Under the pieces are notes generated by a model. That model was not told where the DNA came from. It searched no databases and was given only the letters and a program-made list of their open reading frames with translations. A program made the position numbers and the translations under genes. From positions 682,001 through 746,000 of the forward strand of contig CAWCUH010000004.1 of assembly GCA_963798655.1 (NCBI GenBank): a stretch of DNA of 64,000 bases, written 5' to 3'. The stretch is from CAVSMC01 sp963798655 (GTDB lineage: Bacteria > Pseudomonadota > Gammaproteobacteria > Burkholderiales > Casimicrobiaceae). Shown here piece by piece: positions 53,187 through 61,902 of the stretch (position 1 is the stretch's first letter; each line of letters opens with the position of its first letter).

Positions 53187-53467
53187 CAATGCCCGGCGCC
53201 GCGGCGTCGGCGGTCGCGTCGCGCATGCGAGCGGCCGCAGCACACGACGACCGCGCCGAGTGCGAATGCGATCGGCAGCGGCGACACGAGCAGCGCGGCG
53301 AGCGTGTTCCACGTCTCGCCCGGCGCCAGCCACTGCAGGCTCGCGAACACGAGAACGGCGGTGGCAATCGCAGCGGCCAGCGCCGCCTGCGTCGTGGCCG
53401 CGAAGACACGCTCGGACACGATGCCGATCAGCACCGGCAGCACGACAAGAATCATCAGCGGTTCCAT
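53186..53467 (-). CDS. small membrane protein (93 aa)
   Basis: A 93-residue protein with three hydrophobic segments (ILVVLPVLIGIV, AALAAAIATAVLVFASL, PIAFALGAVVVCC) and a basic C-terminus RRDRRRRGAGH, consistent with an inner-membrane protein with a cytoplasmic tail. No family recognised. It overlaps the DUF938 gene by one base. The 252-bp region upstream (53468-53719) holds GC-rich palindromes but no gene I can support. Confidence 0.65.
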   Translation of the reverse strand: MEPLMILVVLPVLIGIVSERVFAATTQAALAAAIATAVLVFASLQWLAPGETWNTLAALLVSPLPIAFALGAVVVCCGRSHARRDRRRRGAGH

Positions 53468-53719
53468 GACCCCGCGTCCGAGGCTCCGTGGCGGCGGCGC
53501 GCCCGCCGCCGTCGATCGATGTTAGGCGTGTTGCGCTCTTCGTTCAACCGCGGCCGCGGCCTCGCGCTCCGCGGCCGACGACACCGCCGGGCGCGGCGTA
53601 CTCTTCAACGTGTTCATCGTCGCTGGCGCCTGCCCGCTTGATGCGGATCAACAATCGCCGACTGCGATTGAATATGCCCACGGCGAAGCCGTTAGCGCTC
53701 ATACCGGTCATCAGGCGGG

Positions 53720-56700
53720 ATGGGCTCAGTGACAGCACGGCTTTCGGCTTCGACGGTCTCGGCGTTGTTCGGCCGGGTGCGTTCGCGCCACGGCGGCGCC
53801 CGGCTCGACGGTGCGGTCGTCGCTGTCGCGCTCGTCGCGGTCGCGTGCCTGTGGATCGTCACGACCGAGCGTATCCGCCACGAGCACGACAACGCCGCCG
53901 CCGACGCGTGGCGACAAGCGACGAACCTCGCGATCGCCGCCGAGCAGCACGCAAACGCCACGTTCGGGGACGTCGAGCAGACGCTCGCGCTCGTGATCCG
54001 CGAATACGAGCTGCACGGCGCGCCGCCTGCGCTGCAGCAGCTGTTCGCCAACGGCGCGATCGCTTCGGGTCTGTACAACCTCCTGGTGGTGACCGACGAG
54101 GGCGGCGAGGTCGTCGCGACGAGCGCGCCGGTCGCTCGATTCAACGTCGCCGATCGCGACTATTTCGCGTACCACCGCGATCACCCGGGCGACGCCGTAT
54201 ATATCGGCCGATCGGTGAGCGGCCGCGCGACCGGCAACACGATCGTGCCTGTCACGCGCCGCATCGACAAGCCGGACGGCACGTTCGCCGGCGTCGCCGT
54301 TGCTTCGGTGGATCCGGAGTATTTCGCGGCCTCGTACGCGAAGTTCGACGTCGGGGCGAACGGCGTCGTGGCATTGGTCGGCCTCGACGGATTCGTCCGT
54401 GTGCGCCGCGTCGGCGCGGCCCGCGAGCACGGCACCGATTTGCGCGACAGCGCTTTCTACCGCGAGCTCCGGGAACGCCCGGTCGGCACCGTTCTCGGCC
54501 CCGGCCGTCTCGACGGCGCACGCCGTTACATCAGCTACAGGACGCTCGAGCGCTACCCGATCGTCGTGCAGGTCGGCCTCGACGAGCGTGACGTGCTCGC
54601 CGACTTCGATCTGCGGCGTAGCGTCTACGTGGTGGCATCCGCCGCGGCGACGCTGGTGTTCGCCCTCATCGCCATGCTGTTCGTAGCGGCGGCGCGTCGG
54701 CAGCGACGGGCGAACGAGCAGCTGCTGCGGAACGAGGCGCGATTCCGGGCGACGTTCGATCAGGCCGCCGTGGGCATCTCGCACGTCGCGCTCGACGGCC
54801 GTTTCCTGCGCGCGAACGCGAGGTTCTGCCAGATGCACGGCTACACGAAAGACGAGCTGCCGAACCTGACGGTCTTCCACACGACGCATGCCGACGACCG
54901 GCCGAACCTCGAGACGCTCGGCCGCATGCTTCTCGACAGCGCGCCGGGGCGCATTGCGCCGCAATTCGAGAAGCGCAACGTTCGCAAGGACGGTTCGACG
55001 ATCTGGGTGTCGATCGCCGTCGCGCTCGTGCGCGATACGGCGGGCAAGCCGGACTACTTCGCGACGATGGTCGAGGACATCACCGTGCGCAAGGCGGCCG
55101 AGGAGCGCTATCGCGCGACGTTCAACCAGCCGGCAGTCGGCATCGCGCATACGACGGTCGACGGCTCCTTCCTGCGCGTCAACGACAAGCTCGCCGACAT
55201 GCTGGGCTATACGCCGTCAGAGCTGCTGACGATGGCGATCGGCGACGTCACCGTACCCGAAGGGGTGCACGCCGCGTTCGAGGCGCGCCACCGGGCGATC
55301 GCCGAACGGCTCGAATCGTCCGTGCTCGAAACGCAATGCCTGCGCAAGGACGGCTCGCGCGGCTGGCTGATGCGCAGTCTTTCGCCCGTCTACGATGCCG
55401 GCGGCAACGTCGACTATTGCATCTCGATCGTGCAGGACATCACCGAGAGCAAGCGTGCCGAGGCGGCACTGAAGCAGAGCAACGAGCAGTTCGAGCAGCT
55501 CGTCAACCACATCCAGCAGGTGTTCTTCATCGTCGACGTGCAGCGCAGCGAGCTCGTCTACCTGAGCCCTGCGTACGAGCGGCTGTGCGGCGTGCGCTTC
55601 GACTCGCTCGCCGGCGCGGCTCGCCACTGGATCGACACCGTGCATGCCGACGATCGCGAGCGCGCACTCCGCGCCGCGATCTGCATGCGCAGCGCGATTC
55701 TCGACGAGCGGCTGCGCGTCGTTCGTCCGGACGGCGCGATCCGCTGGGTTCACGTGCGCGGGTTTCCCGTGCGCAACCCCGCCGGTGTGGTCTACCGTGT
55801 GGCGGGCACGATCGAGGACATGACCGAGCGCCAGAAGCTCGTCGACCGCCTCGAATACCAGGCGCATTACGACGCGCTCACCGGACTCCCGAACCGCGTG
55901 CTGTTCGTCGATCGCCTGAAGCAGACGCTCGAGCAGGCGACGCGAAAGCAATGGCTCACCGCCGTGCTGTACCTCGACCTCGACCGCTTCAAGCTCGTGA
56001 ACGACACGCTCGGCCACGTGTTCGGCGACCAGCTGTTGCAGCAGGTGTCGCGCCGGCTTGCAGCATGCGTGCGTGCCGGCGATGCCATCGGCCGGCTCGG
56101 CGGCGACGAGTTCGCGGTCGTGCTCGCCGAGCTCGCGCAATCGCAGGACGCGGGGCTCGTCGCGCAGAAGGTGATCGACGCGATCGCCGAGCCGTTCCGC
56201 CTCGACGGCCACGAGGTCTACGTCACCGCGAGCATCGGCATCGCGGCCTGCCCGGGCGACGGCGACAATGCCGACGCGCTGCTGAAGAACGCCGACGCGG
56301 CGATGTTCAGCGCGAAAGGCCTCGGCAAGAACAACTATCAGTTCTACACGGCCGCGATGAACGAGCGCGCGCTCGAGCGGCTGCTGCTCGAATCGAACCT
56401 TCGCCGCGCGCTCGAGCGCAACGAGTTCGTGCTCCATCTGCAGCCGAAGGCGAGCATCGAGAGCGGCGACATCGTCGGCTGCGAGGCGCTGCTGCGCTGG
56501 CAGGTGCCGGGTAACGGACTGCTGCCGCCGGCGCGCTTCATCCCGCTGCTCGAGGAGTCGGGGCTCATCGTTCCCGTCGGCGAATGGGTCGTGCGCTCGG
56601 CGTGCGCGCAGATCCGCGCGTGGTCGGATGCCGGAATGGCGCCGACGCCGGTCGCCGTCAACCTGTCGGCGCGCCAGTTCCAGCATCAGACGGTCTGCAC

Positions 56701-57196
56701 GGTCGTCGACAGGGCGCTGCGCGACTACGCGATCGATCCGTCGCTGCTCGAGATCGAGATCACCGAGAGCGTGGCGATGCACAACGCCGAGGATGCGATC
56801 GTCACGCTGAGCCGGCTGAAGGCGCTCGGCGTGCGCATCGCGATCGACGACTTCGGCACCGGCTACTCGAGCTTGAGTTACCTCAAGCGCTTCCCGGTCG
56901 ACGCGCTGAAGCTCGACCGCTCGTTCGTCAAGGACCTGCCAGACGACGTCGACGACGCTGCGATCGCGCGCGCCGTCATCCATCTCGCGCACACGCTCGA
57001 CCTCGAAGTCGTCGCCGAAGGCGTCGAGACGCACGCGCAGCTCGCCTTCCTCGCGCAGAACGGGTGCGACGTCGCGCAAGGGTTCCATCTCTCTCGCCCG
57101 CTGCCCGCGGCGCAGTTCGCCCAGCTGCTGCGCGAGCGTCCGCGGATGCCGCGCGTCGAATCCGGCGCACCGCGGAGCGAGATCGCCGCGCCGTAA
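53720..57196 (+). CDS. membrane CACHE-PAS-GGDEF-EAL cyclic-di-GMP protein
   Basis: A 1158-residue signalling protein. A membrane segment (about 32-48), a periplasmic double-CACHE-type sensor (about 50-290, FNVADRDYFAYHRDHPGD and GRSVSGRATGN), a second membrane segment (about 297-317), three PAS domains with PAC motifs (about 335-700), GGDEF (about 715-880) and EAL (about 895-1140). The GGDEF signature is intact (LGGDEF, about residue 794) and so are the EAL catalytic motifs (CEALLRW about 922, VNLSARQF, EITESV, DDFGTGYSSLSYL). It could therefore both make and degrade c-di-GMP, though in such dual proteins one activity often dominates. The ATG follows AGGCGGG. It stands alone, convergent with the phasin gene. 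Confidence 0.95.
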   Translation: MGSVTARLSASTVSALFGRVRSRHGGARLDGAVVAVALVAVACLWIVTTERIRHEHDNAAADAWRQATNLAIAAEQHANATFGDVEQTLALVIREYELHGAPPALQQLFANGAIASGLYNLLVVTDEGGEVVATSAPVARFNVADRDYFAYHRDHPGDAVYIGRSVSGRATGNTIVPVTRRIDKPDGTFAGVAVASVDPEYFAASYAKFDVGANGVVALVGLDGFVRVRRVGAAREHGTDLRDSAFYRELRERPVGTVLGPGRLDGARRYISYRTLERYPIVVQVGLDERDVLADFDLRRSVYVVASAAATLVFALIAMLFVAAARRQRRANEQLLRNEARFRATFDQAAVGISHVALDGRFLRANARFCQMHGYTKDELPNLTVFHTTHADDRPNLETLGRMLLDSAPGRIAPQFEKRNVRKDGSTIWVSIAVALVRDTAGKPDYFATMVEDITVRKAAEERYRATFNQPAVGIAHTTVDGSFLRVNDKLADMLGYTPSELLTMAIGDVTVPEGVHAAFEARHRAIAERLESSVLETQCLRKDGSRGWLMRSLSPVYDAGGNVDYCISIVQDITESKRAEAALKQSNEQFEQLVNHIQQVFFIVDVQRSELVYLSPAYERLCGVRFDSLAGAARHWIDTVHADDRERALRAAICMRSAILDERLRVVRPDGAIRWVHVRGFPVRNPAGVVYRVAGTIEDMTERQKLVDRLEYQAHYDALTGLPNRVLFVDRLKQTLEQATRKQWLTAVLYLDLDRFKLVNDTLGHVFGDQLLQQVSRRLAACVRAGDAIGRLGGDEFAVVLAELAQSQDAGLVAQKVIDAIAEPFRLDGHEVYVTASIGIAACPGDGDNADALLKNADAAMFSAKGLGKNNYQFYTAAMNERALERLLLESNLRRALERNEFVLHLQPKASIESGDIVGCEALLRWQVPGNGLLPPARFIPLLEESGLIVPVGEWVVRSACAQIRAWSDAGMAPTPVAVNLSARQFQHQTVCTVVDRALRDYAIDPSLLEIEITESVAMHNAEDAIVTLSRLKALGVRIAIDDFGTGYSSLSYLKRFPVDALKLDRSFVKDLPDDVDDAAIARAVIHLAHTLDLEVVAEGVETHAQLAFLAQNGCDVAQGFHLSRPLPAAQFAQLLRERPRMPRVESGAPRSEIAAP

Positions 57197-57223
57197 CCCG
57201 GCGTGACAAGCGCCCTGCCATTT

Positions 57224-57269
57224 GCGAGGAGCGCGGCGACGGGCAAGCGAGGAGCGCGGCGACGGGCAA
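57224..57269. repeat. two-copy 23-bp tandem repeat
   Basis: The unit beginning GCGAGGAGCGCGGCG occurs twice without interruption (57224-57246 and 57247-57269), identical in both copies, between the convergent GGDEF-EAL and phasin genes. It looks like a recent slippage duplication. Confidence 0.85.
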
Positions 57270-57282
57270 TCCTGGTTACCGT

Positions 57283-57711
57283 CTAACGGCCGGCGCGGCT
57301 GAGCCGCCTTGCATTGGCGATCGCCGTCGCATGCACCGGCGCGAGAGCGCTGTCGAACGCGCGCCAGGTCGTGCGCTGCCAATGCCGCTCGAGCGCACGA
57401 TTGCGGATCGGCCGCCCCGGCACCGTCGTCCACGCGGCGAGCCAGAGCTTCCACCACGGGCCCATCAGCACGAACGGCAGCTCGAAGCCCGCGCGCATCC
57501 ACTGCGCGTTCATTGCGGTGAGCGAGCGGGTGAAGGCATCCGCCTTTTCGGTGCCCATCCGCATCCATTCGCGCCGATCGCGAAGCGCAGGCTTGCCGGC
57601 GCTCGCGAGCGCCTGCAGCGAGCGCAGCGCGACGACCTGCGGGGCAGCGAACGCGAGCTCGGTCGCCTTGACCAGCGAGCGGGAGCGCGCGCGCGACGAC
57701 GAATTTCGCAT
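57283..57711 (-). CDS. PHA granule-associated phasin-like protein
   Basis: A 142-residue amphipathic helical protein. The central region ELAFAAPQVVALRSLQALAS with ALRDRREWMRMGTEKADAF strongly resembles the short polyhydroxyalkanoate granule-associated phasins of Burkholderiales (A-P-Q-V-V, R-D-R-x-E-[FW]-x-R-M-G-T-E-K). A Trp-rich region (MGPWWKLWLAAWT) follows. AAGGA precedes the ATG. It should coat PHA granules, implying polyester storage; no phaC, phaA or phaB gene is in the window. Confidence 0.8.
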   Translation of the reverse strand: MRNSSSRARSRSLVKATELAFAAPQVVALRSLQALASAGKPALRDRREWMRMGTEKADAFTRSLTAMNAQWMRAGFELPFVLMGPWWKLWLAAWTTVPGRPIRNRALERHWQRTTWRAFDSALAPVHATAIANARRLSRAGR

Positions 57712-57814
57712 CGTTGTATTCCTTTCTTTCCGGGAGACCGCGGCGCGGGATCGCGCGGCGAGCCTTTTGGACGCGCCGGTACGCCGCGAGTTCAGCGCAG
57801 CGCGCTCGCCGCCT

Positions 57815-58441
57815 TCATGGGGTGCTTCTGCGGCAGTAGCAATAGATGAACTGCTGAACCGTTCCGATCGGCGTATGGTGCGCTTCGCGATCGTGCGAGA
57901 CTAGCGTGAACGCGTGGCCGAACTCGGCGTGCAGCGTGCCGGGCTCATAGCGGACGACGGAAAGTCCGCTGCAGCGCTCGGGGCCGTCTTCGGCAAACGT
58001 TGCAACGATCACGTGACCACCGAGCCTGACCGAGTGCATCACCGTGCGAACATAGGCGCGCCGGTCGACCGGATCGGTCAGGAAATGGAATACCGCGCGG
58101 TCGTGCCAGACGTCGAACGACCCCGCGGCAAACGGCGCTCGCGTGATGTCGGCCGCAATCCAGCGAACCGCGCGTGCCCGCTCGCTGCCCAGGCGCTGCT
58201 TCGCGGCTGCGAGCGCGCCGACCGCCACGTCGAGGACCGAGACGTTGGCGAAGCCCGAGTCGACGAGATCATCGACGAGCGTCGAGGCGCCGCCGCCGAC
58301 GTCGATGATCGACGCCGACCGTGCGACGCCACTCGCGCGGATCAGCCGCAGCGAGAGCTCGGCATGCGGCTGATACCAGCTCGTAGCGTTCGGCGGCTTC
58401 GCCGCGTAAACCGCGTCCCAGTGCCGCTTCGCGTCGTTCAC
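57815..58441 (-). CDS. class I SAM-dependent methyltransferase
   Basis: About 208 residues. GTG 58441 gives the N-terminus NDAKRHWDAVYAAKPPNATSWYQPH, the conserved opening of this 'W-Y-Q' methyltransferase group. SAM-binding IIDVGGGASTLVDDL and the second motif VSVLDVAVGALAAAKQRLG follow, then WHDRAVFHFLTDP and GHVIVATFAEDGPERCSGL. An ATG at 58522 would add 27 unrelated residues. The family often acts on thiol or metalloid substrates; the exact one is unknown. Confidence 0.85.
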   Translation of the reverse strand: MNDAKRHWDAVYAAKPPNATSWYQPHAELSLRLIRASGVARSASIIDVGGGASTLVDDLVDSGFANVSVLDVAVGALAAAKQRLGSERARAVRWIAADITRAPFAAGSFDVWHDRAVFHFLTDPVDRRAYVRTVMHSVRLGGHVIVATFAEDGPERCSGLSVVRYEPGTLHAEFGHAFTLVSHDREAHHTPIGTVQQFIYCYCRRSTP

Positions 58442-58574
58442 GTCCGCGCCTACCCATTGCGATGTGCCGAGGTTCGCAGGCGACACCGGCGCGGCCCAGC
58501 CGACGGTGCCGGCGCGCTTCAACTGCCTTCGCGAAGCGCCGCGACGTGCTGCGTGCGCTTCGCGGCTCGAGCCG

Positions 58575-58640
58575 TCAGGCCTTCGGCTTCTTCTGCTTGG
58601 GCTTCTTCGGTTCCTTCTTCTGGCGGTCGCGGTTGCCCAT
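58575..58640 (-). CDS. nested 21-residue Lys-rich small ORF
   Basis: ATG 58640 is preceded by GAGGGAGACGACG, a strong ribosome site, and encodes MGNRDRQKKEPKKPKQKKPK plus one Ala. Short MGNRD...KKPK proteins of this kind occur as separate genes in other bacteria in my memory. It is in frame with the end of the phosphoesterase gene, so it could be translated alone, as its tail, or both. Confidence 0.45.
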   Translation of the reverse strand: MGNRDRQKKEPKKPKQKKPKA

Positions 58641-59183
58641 CGTCGTCTCCCTCGATTCGGCGGCGCGACTGTTCGCGGCTGCGCCGTGCGCCGAGTTTAA
58701 CCGCGCTCGCGTGCGCGTGGGAAGCGCGACGCGCAACTCGAGCAGCCTCGCGCGCACGTCGGCGCCGTCGATCGCGAGCGACGCGACGCTAACCGGCAAC
58801 GAGAAGCGCCGCGGTCCGGCGCTCCCGGGATTGACGTAGAGCACGCCGTCGCGCTCGACGATCGAGGGTCGATGCGAGTGCCCGGACACGACGACGCGGA
58901 TCCCCTCGGCGGCCGGATTGCGCGCGAGCGTCGCGAGGTCGTGAATCGCGAGGATCGACACGCGATCGACGGTGAGCGTGGCAGTCTCCGGGATCGCGCG
59001 CGCCCATGCGCCGTGATCGTTGTTGCCGCGCACGGCGGTGACCGGGGCGATCGACGCGAGCTGCTCGAGGACCGAAGCGTCGCCGATGTCGCCGCCGTGA
59101 ACGATGCGCTCGCAGCCCGCGAGCGCTGCGAGCGCCTCGGACCGCAGCAGCCCGTGCGTGTCCGAGATGAGACCCACGCGCAC
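58575..59183 (-). CDS. metallophosphoesterase (YfcE/MJ0936-like) with a basic C-terminal extension
   Basis: A calcineurin-like phosphoesterase with the metal ligands in LISDTHG (Asp, His), HGGDIGD, RGNNDHG and GHSHRP, plus VLYVNPGSAGPRR at the end of the core (about residue 125). The core family ends near residue 155. Here the frame continues about 45 residues without a stop into a very basic tail (KKEPKKPKQKKPKA). That tail coincides with an independent small ORF (58575-58640) that has its own ribosome site, so the stop of the phosphoesterase may have been lost. Confidence 0.87.
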   Translation of the reverse strand: MRVGLISDTHGLLRSEALAALAGCERIVHGGDIGDASVLEQLASIAPVTAVRGNNDHGAWARAIPETATLTVDRVSILAIHDLATLARNPAAEGIRVVVSGHSHRPSIVERDGVLYVNPGSAGPRRFSLPVSVASLAIDGADVRARLLELRVALPTRTRARLNSAHGAAANSRAAESRETTMGNRDRQKKEPKKPKQKKPKA

Positions 59184-59190
59184 TTCGGCG

Positions 59191-59574
59191 TCAGTGCTCG
59201 TAGGTCGACAGCTCGACCAGGTTCTGGTCCGGGTCGCGGATGTACACCGAGCGGATGGGCCCGCGGGCGCCGGTGCGCGCGACCGGACCCTCGACGATCG
59301 GCACCGCGCAGGCGGCCAGATGCTCGATCACATCCGCGAGCGGGATGGCGGCGATCAGGCAGATGTCGGCCGAGCCGGGTGTGGGCTGCCGCGCCTTCGG
59401 CTCGAACTCGCGGCCGGCCTGGTGCAGGTTGATCTTCTGGCCGCCGAACGCGAGCGCCTTGCGGCTGCCAGCGAAGGTGACGACGTCCATGCCGAGTACG
59501 CGCGAGTAGAACGCGCATGTCGTGGCGACGTCGCGCACCGTCAGCACGAGGTGGTCGATACGGTCGATCTTCAT
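59191..59574 (-). CDS. VOC (glyoxalase/bleomycin-resistance) family protein
   Basis: A 127-residue protein with the paired beta-alpha-beta-beta-beta modules of the VOC fold: IDHLVLTVRDVATTCAFYSR, LGMDVVTF, FGGQKINLHQAG and YIRDPDQNLVELSTY. Metal-ligand positions His8 (DHL) and Glu121 (VEL) are present. ATG 59574 was preferred over 59607 on family similarity. A lyase, dioxygenase or resistance role is possible; no substrate is indicated. Seven bases before the phosphoesterase gene on the same strand. Confidence 0.9.
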   Translation of the reverse strand: MKIDRIDHLVLTVRDVATTCAFYSRVLGMDVVTFAGSRKALAFGGQKINLHQAGREFEPKARQPTPGSADICLIAAIPLADVIEHLAACAVPIVEGPVARTGARGPIRSVYIRDPDQNLVELSTYEH

Positions 59575-59590
59575 CGGCGTCACCCGCGTT

Positions 59591-59926
59591 TCAGGATCGG
59601 CCGACAAGCCGGCCCAGCAGCGACGCGAGCCTCGACGGCTTCTTCGCGGGCATGGCGCCGGGCAGCGGCTCGAAGTAGCGGCGATCGACGTAGCACCACG
59701 TCCACGGCTTTTCGCTCTCGAGCGGCGCGATGACCGGGTGGCGGCTCGACTCGAAATGGCGCAGCGCGTGTGCGTGCTGCGAGTCCTCGCAGCAGCCGAC
59801 GTGGCCGCACGCGAGACACACGCGAAGCTCGGTCCACTTGGCGCCGATCTTCACGCACTCTTCGCACACGCTCGCCCGCGCGGCGGCGGGCTCGAGTCCG
59901 GCGAAGTGCTCGCAGCGCTCGGCCAT
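59591..59926 (-). CDS. UBP-type zinc finger protein
   Basis: A 111-residue protein whose first 80 residues form a UBP (ubiquitin-hydrolase-type) zinc finger: CEH, CEECVKIGAKWTELRVC, CGHVGCCEDSQHAHALRHF and HPV provide the Cys/His ligands. This family is widespread in bacteria with no ubiquitin; there it probably binds another C-terminal peptide or metal (inference). The C-terminal about 30 residues are basic. Confidence 0.9.
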   Translation of the reverse strand: MAERCEHFAGLEPAAARASVCEECVKIGAKWTELRVCLACGHVGCCEDSQHAHALRHFESSRHPVIAPLESEKPWTWCYVDRRYFEPLPGAMPAKKPSRLASLLGRLVGRS

Positions 59927-59934
59927 CGCGTCGG

Positions 59935-60411
59935 CTACCGGATCAGCGGGAACATGACGGCGATGTCGTAGAGCTGCAGCGCGCGCAGCTTCGACTCGAG
60001 CTGAAGGTAGCGCGCCGCCTTGCGTGCCGGAAGCGCGCGCATCACCCGGTTCTGCATCGTGCGCCGCGCCTTGATCTCTGCTTCGTCGGCCGCCATCAAT
60101 TCGGTGGCGAGCTGTTTCGCGTAGAGGTTCGACACGTCGCGCTCGCGCGTGATCAGGCCTTCGAGCACGACGGTGCGCCTGCGATCGGCCGCCTCGAGCG
60201 CCCGCTGGTACGCGTCGTACGCCGGCCAGAACTTCTTCGCCTCGGCTGGCGTCAGCGGCAGCGTGGACTCGACCAGCGCGTGCTTGTCGCCGCCGGCCGC
60301 CCTGCGCAGCGCCTGCATGTCGGTGATGTCACCCGGTGTGTCGGCGGCGATGCACGGCGCTGCGAAGGCGATCGCAAGGCCGACGATGAAAGCGGCTGCC
60401 ATTCTTTTCAT
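59935..60411 (-). CDS. exported helical protein (158 aa)
   Basis: Signal peptide (MKRMAAAFIVGLAIAFAAPCIAAD) followed by a helical domain with LPLTPAEAKKFWPAYDAYQRAL, which resembles periplasmic LTxxQ/Spy-like or heavy-metal-sensing helical proteins, but I cannot assign a family. ATG 60411 is the start that gives the signal peptide. Located just downstream of the GNAT gene on the same strand; function unknown. Confidence 0.75.
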   Translation of the reverse strand: MKRMAAAFIVGLAIAFAAPCIAADTPGDITDMQALRRAAGGDKHALVESTLPLTPAEAKKFWPAYDAYQRALEAADRRRTVVLEGLITRERDVSNLYAKQLATELMAADEAEIKARRTMQNRVMRALPARKAARYLQLESKLRALQLYDIAVMFPLIR

Positions 60412-60466
60412 TGTGCGTCCCCAGTGGGTCGCGCGGAGCGCGGGTGGCGCCCGGCGAGAAAAAGGG

Positions 60467-61102
60467 TCAAGTATGCCGTGCTGTGCGCCGAAGCTGTAGC
60501 CCCGGGGCGGCCGGTTGCAGTGCGATTCGGTAGCGTAGCCCGTCCCTTGCGCCATACGCGGCCGGCTTGCGAAAGCGTCCGCACAGCACGCCGCCGTTCG
60601 CGAGCACGACCTTCTGCGAGGCGACGTTGTCCGGATCGGTCGTGATCTCGACGTGCGGCAGGCCGACGTCGCGGGCACGGCGCAGCATCAGCCGCAATGC
60701 GGTGGTCGCATAGCCGCGCTTCTGCTTCCACGGCACGACGGCGTATCCGATATGGCCGAGCACGTGCGCCGGCAGCGCCGCCGTGCCGGGCTGCCAGCGC
60801 AGGCCGATGCTGCCGCAAAACTCGCCGTCCCACATCCACAACTGGAAGCCCGGGAGGCGCGCCGCCGTCGAGCCGTCGGGCAGCCTCACGCGCGCATTGC
60901 CGGGATCGCGCTCGTTCAGGCGCGCGACGAAGGCCCGCGTATCGCGCGCGATGTCATGCAGTTGCTCGCGCGCGGCGTCGCGGCCGCGCACATTGTCCGA
61001 CGACCAGCCGCGATCGAGCGCGGCGATGTACCAGGGCAGGCGGGCGAGCGACGGCTTCACCAGTCGAAGCGTTGCGCGCGGGCGAATCTTCGTGCGCGTC
61101 AA
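60467..61102 (-). CDS. GNAT family N-acetyltransferase
   Basis: A 211-residue GNAT protein: GFQLWMWDGEFCGSIGLRWQPG, then the acetyl-CoA region IGYAVVPWKQKRGYATTALRLML and EITTDPDNVASQKVVLANGGVL near the end. Its start overlaps the stop of the upstream cupin gene by four bases (ATGA at 61099-61102), so they are probably co-translated. Substrate unknown. Confidence 0.9.
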   Translation of the reverse strand: MTRTKIRPRATLRLVKPSLARLPWYIAALDRGWSSDNVRGRDAAREQLHDIARDTRAFVARLNERDPGNARVRLPDGSTAARLPGFQLWMWDGEFCGSIGLRWQPGTAALPAHVLGHIGYAVVPWKQKRGYATTALRLMLRRARDVGLPHVEITTDPDNVASQKVVLANGGVLCGRFRKPAAYGARDGLRYRIALQPAAPGLQLRRTARHT

Positions 61103-61461
61103 TCGCGCTCACCGCCTTCCGGCCCGTAGAACATCACCCACACGCCGAAATCGCCGCTGAAATCCTCGAACCGATGTGAAACGCCCGATTCGGCGAACAG
61201 CAGGTCGCCGGGCGCGAAGCGTCTGCGCGCACTGCCGTCGAAGAAAACGCCGGTACCGCATGCGACGACATAGATCTCGTCGCGCGTATGCGGCGTCTGC
61301 TTGTCGGTGCCCCGCGGCGCGTAGTACTTGACGAGCAGCGTGCCGTGGCGGAACAGCGGCACCGAGCGCACCGCCGACGTGTCGTCGAGGCGTGCGGCTG
61401 CCGTGTCGATCGCGAAGTGGGCGCTCGCGCCGGTCGCGATGTCGTCGTTGGCGGCGCTCAT
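61099..61461 (-). CDS. cupin domain protein
   Basis: A 120-residue single-domain cupin: TPHTRDEIYVVACGTG (motif 1 with His and Glu ligands) and FAPGDLLFAESGVSHRFEDF (motif 2 with His), then a WVMFYGPEGGERD tail. Small cupins act as isomerases, dioxygenases or sensors. Coupled to the following GNAT gene by a four-base overlap. Confidence 0.9.
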   Translation of the reverse strand: MSAANDDIATGASAHFAIDTAAARLDDTSAVRSVPLFRHGTLLVKYYAPRGTDKQTPHTRDEIYVVACGTGVFFDGSARRRFAPGDLLFAESGVSHRFEDFSGDFGVWVMFYGPEGGERD

Positions 61462-61471
61462 CGCGTCGCGC

Positions 61472-61759
61472 TCAGACGCCGTCGACGACGACGAACCTCG
61501 ACACCGCCGCGCGGCGGCGAATGGAAAGGGCGCCGCGGTAATCGTCGCTGTCGTACCACGCGCGGAGCTTCGCGATCGACGGGAACTCGAGGATCACCAG
61601 CCGCTTCGGTTTCCAGTCGCCTTCGAGCACCGCCGTTTCGCCGCCGCGGGCGAGGTAGCGACCGCCGTGCGCGGCGATGCTCGCCGCGGCAGCCTTCTTG
61701 TATCCCTCGTAGTCGGCGGGATTGGTGACGTCGATGTCGACGATCGCATAAGCGGCCAT
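61472..61759 (-). CDS. DUF1330 protein
   Basis: A 95-residue dimeric alpha-beta barrel protein of the DUF1330 family: MAAYAIVDIDVTNPADYEGYK, a KAAAASIAAHGGRYLARGG loop and VILEFPSIAKLRAWYDSDDY. GGAGG precedes the ATG (61759). Related proteins bind small aromatic or flavin-like ligands; function here unknown. Last gene before the 143-bp gap to the DUF6544 gene. Confidence 0.92.
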   Translation of the reverse strand: MAAYAIVDIDVTNPADYEGYKKAAAASIAAHGGRYLARGGETAVLEGDWKPKRLVILEFPSIAKLRAWYDSDDYRGALSIRRRAAVSRFVVVDGV

Positions 61760-61902
61760 CGGTAATCCTCCGTGTTCTGCGTCGGGGTGCGGCGGGACGC
61801 CAAGGATACGCGACGCCGGCCGCGCGTCGGAAGGTGCCCCCGCTCGTGCGATGGCCGGAGCGATCGCGTTCGCAGCGGCCGCGACGGCGTGGCGTGCTTC
61901 GA

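Noticed and set aside
53468..53719. Possible c-di-GMP riboswitch or promoter RNA before the GGDEF-EAL gene
   Set aside because: The conserved GEMM-I elements (tetraloop-receptor pair and CGCAAAGCC) are absent. Only GC-rich palindromes such as CCGCGGCCGCGG and a small CGGCGAAGCCG hairpin are present.
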